Assembly: GCF_004403065.1 (NCBI RefSeq)
Contig: NZ_SOHA01000034.1
Coordinates: forward strand, 62,001-126,000
Direction of reading: 5' to 3'
DNA from: Cryobacterium cryoconiti
GTDB taxonomy: Bacteria; Actinomycetota; Actinomycetes; Actinomycetales; Microbacteriaceae
DNA: 64,000 nucleotides
Made by a program: the position numbers and the translations under genes. Position 1 is the first letter of the stretch; the number at the start of each line of letters is the position of its first letter. Positions 15,914-23,894 of the stretch are shown one piece after another. Below the pieces are notes generated by a model. It worked only from the letters and a program-made list of their open reading frames with translations. It searched no databases and was not told where the DNA came from.

Positions 15914-17196
15914 AGGTCGGCTCCTTCCAGAGCGGTGTCGCGGAGTGTCTCGGTGATCACGCTGATGGAGATCGTCGCCGGGGGCTCGATCACGGGCAGG
16001 TCGCCCGTGTTCGTGCTCACGTTGCCGAGTGCGGCCAGCAGGGTCACCCGCGGGATGACGCCGAGCAGCCGGTTCTTCTCATCGACCACGGCGATGGCCA
16101 GGTCGCTGCCGACCGACGGTTCGACCAGGTCGACCAGAGGGGTGTCCGGGCTGACGGAGATCGCATCCGTGCGCACGATGGCGCGGAGGTCGGTCTCACC
16201 GGCCTTGACCTGCCCCAGCACGTCGCGGTCACGAACCACACCCGCGAAGCTGCGGTCGCGGTTCAGCACGAACGTGGCGGAGGTCTGCAGGTCCCGCATG
16301 GTGCGAAGCGCCGCACGGGGGCCGCCGGTGATCGTCACAACGGACCGAACAGGCTCCATCACGCTGGCCGCGGTCAGCACCCGGGCGCGGTCGACATCCT
16401 GCACGAACTGGGCGACGTAGTCGTTGGCCGGGTCGGTCAGGATCTCCTCGGGCGTGCCGATCTGCACGATCCTGCCGTCGCGCATGACGGCGATGCGGTC
16501 GCCGAGGAACATGGCCTCGTTGAGGTCGTGGGTGATGAAGATGATGGTCTTGCCCAGCTCAGCCTGCAGCTCGATCAGCTGTTCCTGCATTTCGCGGCGG
16601 ATCAGCGGATCGAGGGCGGAGAAGGCCTCGTCCATCAGGAGAACGTCGGTGTCGGCGGCAAGGGCTCGGCCGAGGCCGACGCGCTGCTGCATTCCGCCGG
16701 ACAGCTCCGAGGGCAGGCTGTCAGCCCAGCCGTCGAGCCCCACCAGGCGGATGATCGTGCGCGCCCTGGCCAGTCGCTCCTCGCGGCCGATCCCCTGCAC
16801 CTCGAGACCGTAGGCGACGTTGTCGATCACCGTGCGGTGCGGCAGCAGCGCGAAATGCTGGAAGACCATGGAGATGTTCTTGCGGCGCACCTCACGCAGC
16901 GCTGCTGCGGAGATGCCGGTGATCGACTGGCCTGCCACGGTCACGGTGCCGGACGTGGCGTCCAGGAGCCCGTTGAGCATGCGGATCAGGGTGGACTTGC
17001 CCGAACCGGACAGCCCCATCACGACGAAGATCTCGCCGCGGCGCACCTCGAAGGAGGCGTCGATGACGGCGGCGGTACCCAGCGAGGACACCGCGTCGCG
17101 GCTTGCCCCAGCCTTCAGTTTCTTGACGACCTCGTGCGGGCGACGCCCGAACGCTTTGTACAGTCGATCTGCCTTCACGGCAATAGTTTCGGTCAC
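15910..17196 (-). CDS. proV: Glycine betaine/proline ABC transporter ATPase with CBS domains
   Basis: The 428-residue ATPase has Walker A GLSGSGKST (near 62), Q-loop VFQHFALLPHRTV, signature LSGGMQQR (near 165) and Walker B LLMDEAFSALDP (near 188). Residues about 280-405 hold two CBS repeats (RDVLGQVKAG; DEKNRLLGVIPRV), which sense ionic strength in OpuA-type systems. The start is GTG, with its GGGAGA ribosome site inside a 16-bp palindrome. It heads the osmoprotection operon. Confidence 0.93.
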   Translation of the reverse strand: MTETIAVKADRLYKAFGRRPHEVVKKLKAGASRDAVSSLGTAAVIDASFEVRRGEIFVVMGLSGSGKSTLIRMLNGLLDATSGTVTVAGQSITGISAAALREVRRKNISMVFQHFALLPHRTVIDNVAYGLEVQGIGREERLARARTIIRLVGLDGWADSLPSELSGGMQQRVGLGRALAADTDVLLMDEAFSALDPLIRREMQEQLIELQAELGKTIIFITHDLNEAMFLGDRIAVMRDGRIVQIGTPEEILTDPANDYVAQFVQDVDRARVLTAASVMEPVRSVVTITGGPRAALRTMRDLQTSATFVLNRDRSFAGVVRDRDVLGQVKAGETDLRAIVRTDAISVSPDTPLVDLVEPSVGSDLAIAVVDEKNRLLGVIPRVTLLAALGNVSTNTGDLPVIEPPATISISVITETLRDTALEGADL

Positions 17197-17203
17197 GGAT
17201 TCT

Positions 17204-17219
17204 CCCGGTGCACACCGGG
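17204..17219 (-). promoter_or_regulatory. 16-bp palindrome overlapping the proV ribosome site
   Basis: CCCGGTGCACACCGGG consists of perfect 7-bp arms around two bases. On the minus strand its right half ends in CCGGG, which merges into the GGGAGA ribosome site of proV. It could be an operator or an RNA hairpin hiding the ribosome site. The rest of the 267-base gap up to 17463 contains no gene I can support. Confidence 0.55.
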
Positions 17220-17446
17220 CGGGGCCGAATCACGGCCGACGAAACGGATGCACGCTGTGTCGGACGGGTAGGCCGTGACCGGCCTCGACGCGATGGACAG
17301 CGTGGGCTGGGGCGATCATTGGGATCGCTTCCGTCAGGGCCTCACCATACGAGGCGGCCGGTCCCGATAGGGTCGTCGGCTGCACATTCGCGTCCTGGTG
17401 AAGGGTCGTAAGACCAGCTCCAACGGTAACACAGGGGGCTTTTGCG

Positions 17447-17461
17447 TCGAAGAATCTTCGA
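17447..17461 (-). terminator. Inverted repeat after the GH81 gene
   Basis: TCGAAGAATCTTCGA is a perfect 15-bp inverted repeat (7-bp arms, one central base) three bases past the GH81 stop. It may end the GT2-MFP-GH81 transcript, but no U tract follows. Confidence 0.35.
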
Positions 17462-17463
17462 TG

Positions 17464-19545
17464 TCAGGGCTTCTGGTGCGCCAGAATCCACGCCAGCAGG
17501 TAGGACCGGCTGTTGCCGTCATCGATGCGCTCATCGGGCAGCGCAATGGCGAGGTCGAGGGCCGCGGCAGCGGATTCCGGCCCGGCCAGCACCGAGTACA
17601 TCAGCAGATAGTCCCCGAAAAGCACGTCGTAGCCATCGGGTGCCGAGTCGGCCAGGTTGACCCGCACCCGGGCCGGATCGACGCCCAGATAGTCGGCAAC
17701 CGGGCTCATCGGCAGCACCACGATGCCCAGCATGGCGCTCGGCTCGGCACTGAACCAGGTGGCGTAGTCGCGTTTGCCACCCCAGACCAACGAGGTGATG
17801 GTGTGTTCGAAGGCACTCTGACTGACCGGGTCGAGAGGGAAGTCGGTCCAGTAGGCGCGGGCGGATGCAGCCTCGGCCGACAGCATCCACCCGGCGTCGG
17901 CCGCGAGGCCGGGCTGGTTGCTCGCCGCGGCCCAGAGGGCCAGGCCGTTCCACGCGGTCACGGCCTCTGAACTTGATTCTTGGTTGTTGCCGTCGCCGAA
18001 CGGGGCTGTTCCGCCCGCCCAGGAGTGGCCGGAGTAGGCGTCGAAGACGCGGCGCACGGGGAAGTAGCGGCTCGGCGCGCTGGTGGCCACGTCGGCTGCA
18101 AGCAGGTTGAGCACCGGCGCCCAGCGCTCGGCCAGCGCGGGGTCGCTGGCAGCCACGACCCCCGCGGCGTAGAGGAAGTATCCGTAGTGGAAATGGTGGT
18201 CGTTGAACTCATCGGAGCCGAAGGAGGGCGTCAGCCCCACAACGCCGGATGCCTCGGGGTCGTAGACGAAACAGCGCTGGTCGCGCTGGAGGCATCCGCC
18301 CGGCTCGGTCCATTCGGTGAGGGCGTCGACGAGTCGGCCGCGGATCTCGGCGGCGGCGTCGTCGGCCCCGACCTGCTCGGCGATACTGAGCAGATTGGCG
18401 GCCCGGAACAGGGACTTTCCACCGAAGTAGGTGTCGGCGGCGAAGCCGGGTGATGCCGCGATGTCCTCCTCCACCTGCTTGGCCAGGCGAACCCGCCAGG
18501 TCTCGTCGACGCCCGAGAGGTCGAGTGATCCCTTCGGCGTCACCTCGTCGACCGACCAGTCCAGGTTGGCACCGGCGCAGACGCGAAGTTCGCCGAAGAT
18601 GCTGGGGTACGTTCCCGCGTCGCACCGGCTCGCGGACTGCCCGGACTGGTGCGGCATGGCCACCGCGAGCGTGTCGCCGCCGTCCGCGGTTTGGTAGGAG
18701 AGCCGGGTGCGGGCCCGGCCATCGGCGAGCTCGTAGGCGACATCCGTGGCGGTGATCGGATGCCCGGCCGCGGCGACGAAGTCGGCGAGCGCCCCACCCT
18801 CGGCGAGCGCAAACCAGGTAGCAACCTGATCGGTTTGCAGAGTGAGCGCGGTTCCCGCCGGATCCAGCACTCCCCCGCTGACCAGTCCGTAGGTGCTGCC
18901 GGCGATCGTCGCGGTCCACGCGCGGCCCGCCCCGGCGGCGGCGGCGAACGAGGTTCCCAACGAGACGACAGTGGGCTGCTCCGCCGTGAAGGTGACGAAA
19001 GGCGAGCCCCGGGCGATCACGGTGCGCCCGAGGTCTGTGCCGTTTCGGCGGGCCGTGATGGTGACAGACGCCTCGTCATAGGCGGTCACGGTCTGCGTGT
19101 CGGCACCCAGGTCCGCAGCAATGTGCCCGGTGAAGCCGCCCGCGATCAGCTTGGCGGATGTTGTGACGGTCGGCACACCGAACGCGAATCCGCCCGCATC
19201 CAGCCGGAACGACAATGGCAGCGGGAAGACGGGCATCGACGGCTGCCCGTAGACGAGGCCCGAGAACCAGCGGTTCGTCGGTGGGATCAGCCCCGGTGCC
19301 AGGCGGGCCGCAGGCAGCGGCTTCAGCGTGCGCTGCGGTACGGCGCCGACAAGTGGCCCGATTGCCACGTCGCTGCTCACAACCTCCGTGCTGCCCGCCT
19401 CCGCACCACTGCCCTCCGCGTTCGACGTGCGGGCACCGGGCGGCGGGCCAGACGGGCCCGCCGCCGGTTCACAACCGGTCAGCAGCAGCACACTCACCAG
19501 CAGCGCCGTCAGCAGGGTGGTCGCCCGACGGATGAGACGATGCAT
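17464..19545 (-). CDS. GH81 endo-beta-1,3-glucanase lipoprotein
   Basis: The 693-residue precursor has a lipoprotein signal (lipobox LLLTGC, Cys near 25), then a Ser/Gly-rich linker. The body matches glycoside hydrolase family 81: an N-terminal beta-sandwich (PPTNRWFSGLVYG near 88), an (alpha/alpha)6 barrel with the characteristic DEFNDHHFHYGYF (near 445), and GNNQESSSEAV with the catalytic-region glutamates (near 520). GH81 enzymes cut beta-1,3-glucan by inversion. It is the last gene of a three-gene operon and starts one base after the previous stop, so it probably trims or releases the polymer made by the GT2 protein. Confidence 0.92.
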   Translation of the reverse strand: MHRLIRRATTLLTALLVSVLLLTGCEPAAGPSGPPPGARTSNAEGSGAEAGSTEVVSSDVAIGPLVGAVPQRTLKPLPAARLAPGLIPPTNRWFSGLVYGQPSMPVFPLPLSFRLDAGGFAFGVPTVTTSAKLIAGGFTGHIAADLGADTQTVTAYDEASVTITARRNGTDLGRTVIARGSPFVTFTAEQPTVVSLGTSFAAAAGAGRAWTATIAGSTYGLVSGGVLDPAGTALTLQTDQVATWFALAEGGALADFVAAAGHPITATDVAYELADGRARTRLSYQTADGGDTLAVAMPHQSGQSASRCDAGTYPSIFGELRVCAGANLDWSVDEVTPKGSLDLSGVDETWRVRLAKQVEEDIAASPGFAADTYFGGKSLFRAANLLSIAEQVGADDAAAEIRGRLVDALTEWTEPGGCLQRDQRCFVYDPEASGVVGLTPSFGSDEFNDHHFHYGYFLYAAGVVAASDPALAERWAPVLNLLAADVATSAPSRYFPVRRVFDAYSGHSWAGGTAPFGDGNNQESSSEAVTAWNGLALWAAASNQPGLAADAGWMLSAEAASARAYWTDFPLDPVSQSAFEHTITSLVWGGKRDYATWFSAEPSAMLGIVVLPMSPVADYLGVDPARVRVNLADSAPDGYDVLFGDYLLMYSVLAGPESAAAALDLAIALPDERIDDGNSRSYLLAWILAHQKP

Positions 19546-19546
19546 C

Positions 19547-20278
19547 TCAGAGTCCGATCTTGCGCAGAAAGTCGACGAAACCGTCTCCGACCCCGGCGAG
19601 AATCCCGTCGTCCCGCAGCAGCAGTCGCGCGGTCACCGGCGTTCCGCGGGCCACCAGGCCGTTGTCCTCACCATCTCTGAGCCCGGTGCTGGTCACGCGC
19701 ACCAGGGTCCTGGCCTGGCCGAGTTGGGTCTCCACGTCGAGGGATTCCACCGTGCCGCGCACCATCCGCTGGTTCGGCAACAGGATGTCCACCTCTGCAC
19801 CCTCCTCGATCCTGGAGTAGTCCCGGCTCGACAGAACGTACTCCGCCGAAACGAACAGCGAACCCTCCCGGTCGACAGTGGCCAGGACCTGGCCGGCCTG
19901 AACGAAGGAGCCGCGCTCGGTCGTGATGTCCGAGACGGTTCCGGTGACGGCTGCGGTGAGGGTGATCACGCCATCCGTCGTCACCGAATAGGCGATGGTG
20001 TTCGCCTTGATCAGTCCCTCGGCCAGGTCGGCCTGCAGGCTGGCACTCTGCAGGGTGAAGAGGGGCTGGCCGGCGAGCACGCGCTCGTTCTCGCTGACGA
20101 AACGTTCGAGCACGGTGCCGCCGTAGTCGGTGCCCACCGGGAACCGCTCCGCCTCGATGGCGGCCGACCGGCTGGTGGCCTGAGCCTGGCGTTGATTGAA
20201 CACGAGGGTCAGCCCTGCCACGAGCACGAACACGCCGATCAGCCCGACGACCAGCTTGAGTCGGCTCTGCCAGGTCAT
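19547..20278 (-). CDS. Membrane-fusion (HlyD-like) protein of the glucan synthase operon
   Basis: The 243-residue protein has one N-terminal membrane anchor (about 8-26). It then has a lipoyl/biotinyl-like hairpin (GTVLERFVSENERVLAGQPL near 55-75, paired with AAVTGTVSDITTERGSFVQAGQVL near 107) and a beta-barrel-like C-terminus. This is the layout of a short membrane-fusion protein. The ATG overlaps the GT2 stop by four bases. By analogy with BgsB next to the glucan synthase BgsA of rhizobia, it may help chain synthesis or passage. The helical hairpin normally found between lipoyl halves is short here. Confidence 0.82.
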   Translation of the reverse strand: MTWQSRLKLVVGLIGVFVLVAGLTLVFNQRQAQATSRSAAIEAERFPVGTDYGGTVLERFVSENERVLAGQPLFTLQSASLQADLAEGLIKANTIAYSVTTDGVITLTAAVTGTVSDITTERGSFVQAGQVLATVDREGSLFVSAEYVLSSRDYSRIEEGAEVDILLPNQRMVRGTVESLDVETQLGQARTLVRVTSTGLRDGEDNGLVARGTPVTARLLLRDDGILAGVGDGFVDFLRKIGL

Positions 20279-21984
20279 CGGATCACCGCCCTGCCGGCGC
20301 GGCGCTGCAGCCGGGCCTCGCGGGCGGCCGCAACGACGAAGCTGCCCAGCACGATGGTGTTGGTCACGTTCCACGCCATGGCCAGGGTCGGCACGCCGTT
20401 CCCCACATCCCGCCAGATGGCGACGACCGAGGTGAGCAGCAGGAAGACGAAGAACAACACCTGCGGAATCATGAAATTGAATGGCGAACTGGCCCGTGAC
20501 CGGTCGCCCGTGGCACTCCATTTCTGCTCCCGACCGACGAGCACATTGACCAGCGCAGCCACGTAGATGGGGAAGGATGCCGTGGCGAGCATGAGCGTCT
20601 CCCAACGGAACGATCCCATCGTGTAGAAGGCCAGCAGGATCTGCATCACGTAGAAGCCGGCGTAGTAGAGCAGCCAGGTGAACACCGTCGTGCTGAGGTT
20701 CATCGGGCGCAGATCGAAGAAGATCTCCAGCGGCGGCACGAGCAGCAGCAGCAGCGGGCAGATGCCGGTGAAGTAGAACGTGCCCGTGACGAGATATTGC
20801 AACCGCTGGTCGAGGGTGAGCCGGCGCCGGAAGCTCAGCGGGTTGTGCTGGAACAGGATTTCGAACCCGCCGGTCGCCCAGCGTAGTTGCTGCTTGGTGT
20901 AGGCCTCCACCGACTCCGGGGCGGCGCCGACGGCCAGCACCTGGGGGATGAAAATGGTGTGCCAGCCCCGTTCGTGCAGCATCAGGGTCGTCCACACGTC
21001 TTCCGACTTCGACCCGGTGTAGAGCCCGTGCACGTCGTCGATGGCGGTGCGGCGCAGGATCACGTTGGTACCCACGCAGAAGGCCGCGTTGAACCTGTTG
21101 CGGCCGGGCTGGATGAAGCGGTAGAAGACTGACTGCATGTACGCGGCGCCACGGGAGATGACCGTGTGCAGGTTGCCGTAGGACTGCGGTGTCTGCACGA
21201 AGGCGACCGAGGCATCCGTGAAGAACGGAACGGTCTCGACCAGGAATTCGGGGTCGGGCACGAAGTCGGCGTCGAAGATCACGAAGAAGTCGCCCTTGCT
21301 CAACGCCAGCGCATGGTTCACGTTGCCGGCCTTCGCCCCGTTGCTGCTCAGGCGTCGCAGATAGCGCGCCCCGGCCTCGGCTGCCAGCTCGCGTACCGCG
21401 TCGGAGCGTCCGTCGTCGAGCACCCAGGTCGTGTGCGCACCGCGAAGGGCGACCGCGGCGGTGACCGTGCGACGGATGACCGCCGGGTCTTCTCCGTAGG
21501 TGGTGATGAACACGTCCACAGTGATCGGGGCGTCGCCGAGGTACATCGCCCAGCGGTGGGGAGCCAGCGAGAATCCATCGCGGGCGATCTCCCTCGAACG
21601 GAACAGGCTCTCCCTCGCCAGGTGGAAGGCGAAGTCACGCGGGTCCCTGGAGGCGGACAGAATCGTCCACATTGACAGCAGTGCCTGCACGATCAGGATC
21701 GATTCGGCGAGGAGCACCATCGAGTAGGGCAGCCAGTCTCCGCGGTTGGACGGGTTGAGCAGGAAATTCGCGTAGGCGAGAATGCCGAGGGTCGCGATCA
21801 GCACGAGCATCACCAGCGAGGGTGACTGGGCCCGGCCGGGGTCCGGCGGCCGGGCGAGCAGGGACGGTTCCGGCCGGAGCACCGCTGAGGAGGCAGGGGC
21901 CAGGTCGGAGGTTGCGGCCGGGTGCGGGGCTTCGATCTGGAGCGGGGGCGCAGAAAGCTGCGGCCGCGAATGAAGGGTCGTCAT
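20275..21984 (-). CDS. Processive family 2 glycosyltransferase (glucan synthase-like)
   Basis: The 569-residue inner-membrane protein has two N-terminal membrane helices (about 57-110), a cytosolic GT-A domain, and four or five C-terminal helices. Catalytic motifs of processive GT2 synthases are all present: DVFITTYGED, LDDGRSD (near 190), NGAKAGNVNHAL, FDADFVP (near 235), QTPQSY, SEDVWT and QQLRW (near 368). There is no C-terminal PilZ domain, so no sign of direct c-di-GMP control. Together with a membrane-fusion protein and a beta-1,3-glucanase it probably makes a beta-1,3 or mixed-linkage glucan rather than cellulose. The product is inferred from the neighbours. Confidence 0.88.
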   Translation of the reverse strand: MTTLHSRPQLSAPPLQIEAPHPAATSDLAPASSAVLRPEPSLLARPPDPGRAQSPSLVMLVLIATLGILAYANFLLNPSNRGDWLPYSMVLLAESILIVQALLSMWTILSASRDPRDFAFHLARESLFRSREIARDGFSLAPHRWAMYLGDAPITVDVFITTYGEDPAVIRRTVTAAVALRGAHTTWVLDDGRSDAVRELAAEAGARYLRRLSSNGAKAGNVNHALALSKGDFFVIFDADFVPDPEFLVETVPFFTDASVAFVQTPQSYGNLHTVISRGAAYMQSVFYRFIQPGRNRFNAAFCVGTNVILRRTAIDDVHGLYTGSKSEDVWTTLMLHERGWHTIFIPQVLAVGAAPESVEAYTKQQLRWATGGFEILFQHNPLSFRRRLTLDQRLQYLVTGTFYFTGICPLLLLLVPPLEIFFDLRPMNLSTTVFTWLLYYAGFYVMQILLAFYTMGSFRWETLMLATASFPIYVAALVNVLVGREQKWSATGDRSRASSPFNFMIPQVLFFVFLLLTSVVAIWRDVGNGVPTLAMAWNVTNTIVLGSFVVAAAREARLQRRAGRAVIR

Positions 21985-22263
21985 TCGGTGTTCTCTTTCG
22001 GGGAAGAGGAGACGGGCGCTGCGGGTAGGCCGGAAGACGACGCGTGGCGACTCCGGCGGGGGCGGGTGACTCGCGGTGGCCGGAGGTAGGGGCTCTCCGG
22101 CGTGCGGACACGCACCGTGCGGCGTCGTCGGCGCTCGGGGTGCTGCGGTGAAGAGGGTGGCGACCCGCAGCGGGTTACGGCAACGATAAGGGCTGGTTCA
22201 GCCGGTGCGGGTGACGCTCAGGTTTCGTTTCGGTTAACTCCCACCGCGCAGGTTAACGCATTC

Positions 22264-22327
22264 GCGGCGCAGGTTGTGGAAGCCGGCGCACGATAGAACG
22301 TGCGCCCACTTCCACAACCTGCGCCGC
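22264..22327. repeat. 64-bp near-perfect palindrome in the dctA/GT2 gap
   Basis: Arms of 28 bases (GCGGCGCAGGTTGTGGAAG + GGCGCAC on the left, with a two-base mismatch) surround an eight-base loop. It could form a cruciform or a very stable RNA hairpin. It lies 23 bases past the dctA stop, so it may terminate dctA, or be a mobile palindromic element. The rest of the 365-base gap (21985-22349) shows no gene. Confidence 0.85.
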
Positions 22328-22349
22328 GGACATCCGTGCCGGAGCAGGA

Positions 22350-23729
22350 TCAGACCGTGAGCGCCGCCGTCTGGGCGGCCTTCTCCGTCGTGGCCGCCGT
22401 CTCGGCGGCGCTCGGCGTGTGGTGGTGGGCGATCATGGTGGTCTCGTCGAACGGTTCCTCCCGGCTGAGCACGCGGTCGACCTGATCACGGTCGATCTCC
22501 TTGGTCCAGGAACCGATCAGCACGGTGGCCACGGCGTTACCGGTGAAGTTCGTGAGTGCGCGGGCCTCGGACATGAACCGGTCGATCCCCACGATGAAGC
22601 CGACCCCGTCGAGCAGCTGCGGAGCGTGGGCCTGCAGTCCGGCGGCGAGGGTCGCGATGCCGGCACCGGACACGCCGGCGGCACCCTTGGAGGCGATGAT
22701 CATGAAGGCGAGGAGCCCGATCTGCTCCCCCAGGGCGAGCGGCTGACCCATGGCCGTGGCGATGAACAGCGAAGCCATGGTCAGGTAGATCGCCGTGCCG
22801 TCGAGGTTGAAGGAGTAGCCGGTGGGGACCGTGACGCCCACGACGGGCTTGGAGACGCCCAGGTGCTCCATCTTGGCGATCAGCCGCGGCAGGGCCGCCT
22901 CGGAGGAGGACGTCGAGAAGATCAGCAGGTATTCGCGGCCGAGGTAACGCATCAGCTTGAAGATGTTGACGCCGGTGACCAGTTTGAGCAGCCCGCCCAG
23001 GATGACCACGATGAAGAGGATGCAGGTCGCGTAGAAGGCACCCATCAGGGTGAACAAACTGATCACGGCCTGGATACCGGTCGCGCCGACGACGGCGGCG
23101 ATGGCGCCGAAGGCACCGATCGGCGCGAGCCACATCACCATGATCAGGATGCGGAAGACCAGGGCCTGCACGTGCGCGATGCCCTCGAGGATCGGCTTGC
23201 CGGCCGGACCCATCTTCTGCAGGGCGAAGCCGGCGATCAGGGCGACAAGCAGAGTCTGCAGGATGTTGCCGGCGGTCAGCGACGAGAACAGGGTGGTGGG
23301 GATGATGCCGAGGAAGAAGTTCGTCTCCGCTGCCTCCGGCGGCACGAACGCGGTCGCGTTGAGGTCCAGCCCCGCGCCCGGCTTGACCAGGTTGCCCACG
23401 AAGAGACCGATCGCGAGGGCGAAGGTGGACATGATCAGGAAGTAGCCGAGGGCCAACCCGCCGATCCTGCCGACCGTGGCCGCCTTCGCGATGGATCCGA
23501 TGCCGAGGACGATGGTGCAGAAGATGATCGGCGAGATCATCATCTTGATCAGCGCGATGAAGATGTCGCCGAGCGGTTTGAGCGAGACGGCGAAGCCGTC
23601 CTTGCCGCCGAAGAGCAGCCCGACGACGACGCCGAGAATCACGGCGACGATGACCGCCATGTACAGGTAGTGGGACTTGTCCAACTTTTTCGTGGACTTG
23701 TCGACACGAGCGGGAGGCAGTGACGCCAT
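22350..23729 (-). CDS. dctA: C4-dicarboxylate/cation symporter DctA
   Basis: The 459-residue protein is a dicarboxylate/amino acid:cation symporter with eight membrane helices and two re-entrant hairpins. Visible family motifs are IKMMISPIIFCTIVLGI (near 62), SSSEAALPRL (near 277, hairpin 1 Ser-rich) and GYSFNLDGTAIYLTMA (near 305), which holds the Na+/substrate NxDG-type site. It imports succinate, fumarate or malate. The start has AAGGAG six bases upstream. A CTAGT-A-ACTAG inverted repeat (23745-23755) lies just upstream, between dctA and the divergent sensor-kinase operon that probably controls it. Confidence 0.93.
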   Translation of the reverse strand: MASLPPARVDKSTKKLDKSHYLYMAVIVAVILGVVVGLLFGGKDGFAVSLKPLGDIFIALIKMMISPIIFCTIVLGIGSIAKAATVGRIGGLALGYFLIMSTFALAIGLFVGNLVKPGAGLDLNATAFVPPEAAETNFFLGIIPTTLFSSLTAGNILQTLLVALIAGFALQKMGPAGKPILEGIAHVQALVFRILIMVMWLAPIGAFGAIAAVVGATGIQAVISLFTLMGAFYATCILFIVVILGGLLKLVTGVNIFKLMRYLGREYLLIFSTSSSEAALPRLIAKMEHLGVSKPVVGVTVPTGYSFNLDGTAIYLTMASLFIATAMGQPLALGEQIGLLAFMIIASKGAAGVSGAGIATLAAGLQAHAPQLLDGVGFIVGIDRFMSEARALTNFTGNAVATVLIGSWTKEIDRDQVDRVLSREEPFDETTMIAHHHTPSAAETAATTEKAAQTAALTV

Positions 23730-23894
23730 AAAAGACTCCTTTGTCTAGTAACTAGGCTGGGGTGGGGCGCTGGTGCGTCCGGGCCATCCGTGGTGCATTT
23801 CACACTGGTCGACCGAAGCGCCCGCGTCACTGTTGCGGTCATATTGGTCACGACCGGCCGCAGCACCACGGTGTGCACGCGAGAGAAGGATGCA

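Noticed and set aside
19547-20995. 482-residue form of the membrane-fusion protein
   Set aside because: The first 239 residues are a shadow of the GT2 gene; the true ATG overlaps the GT2 stop.
22419-23723. Long open frame opposite dctA
   Set aside because: It is rich in Asp, His, Gly and Arg, typical of the complement of a GC-rich gene, with no start signal or family match. The same applies to 3147-5045 and 48929-50044.
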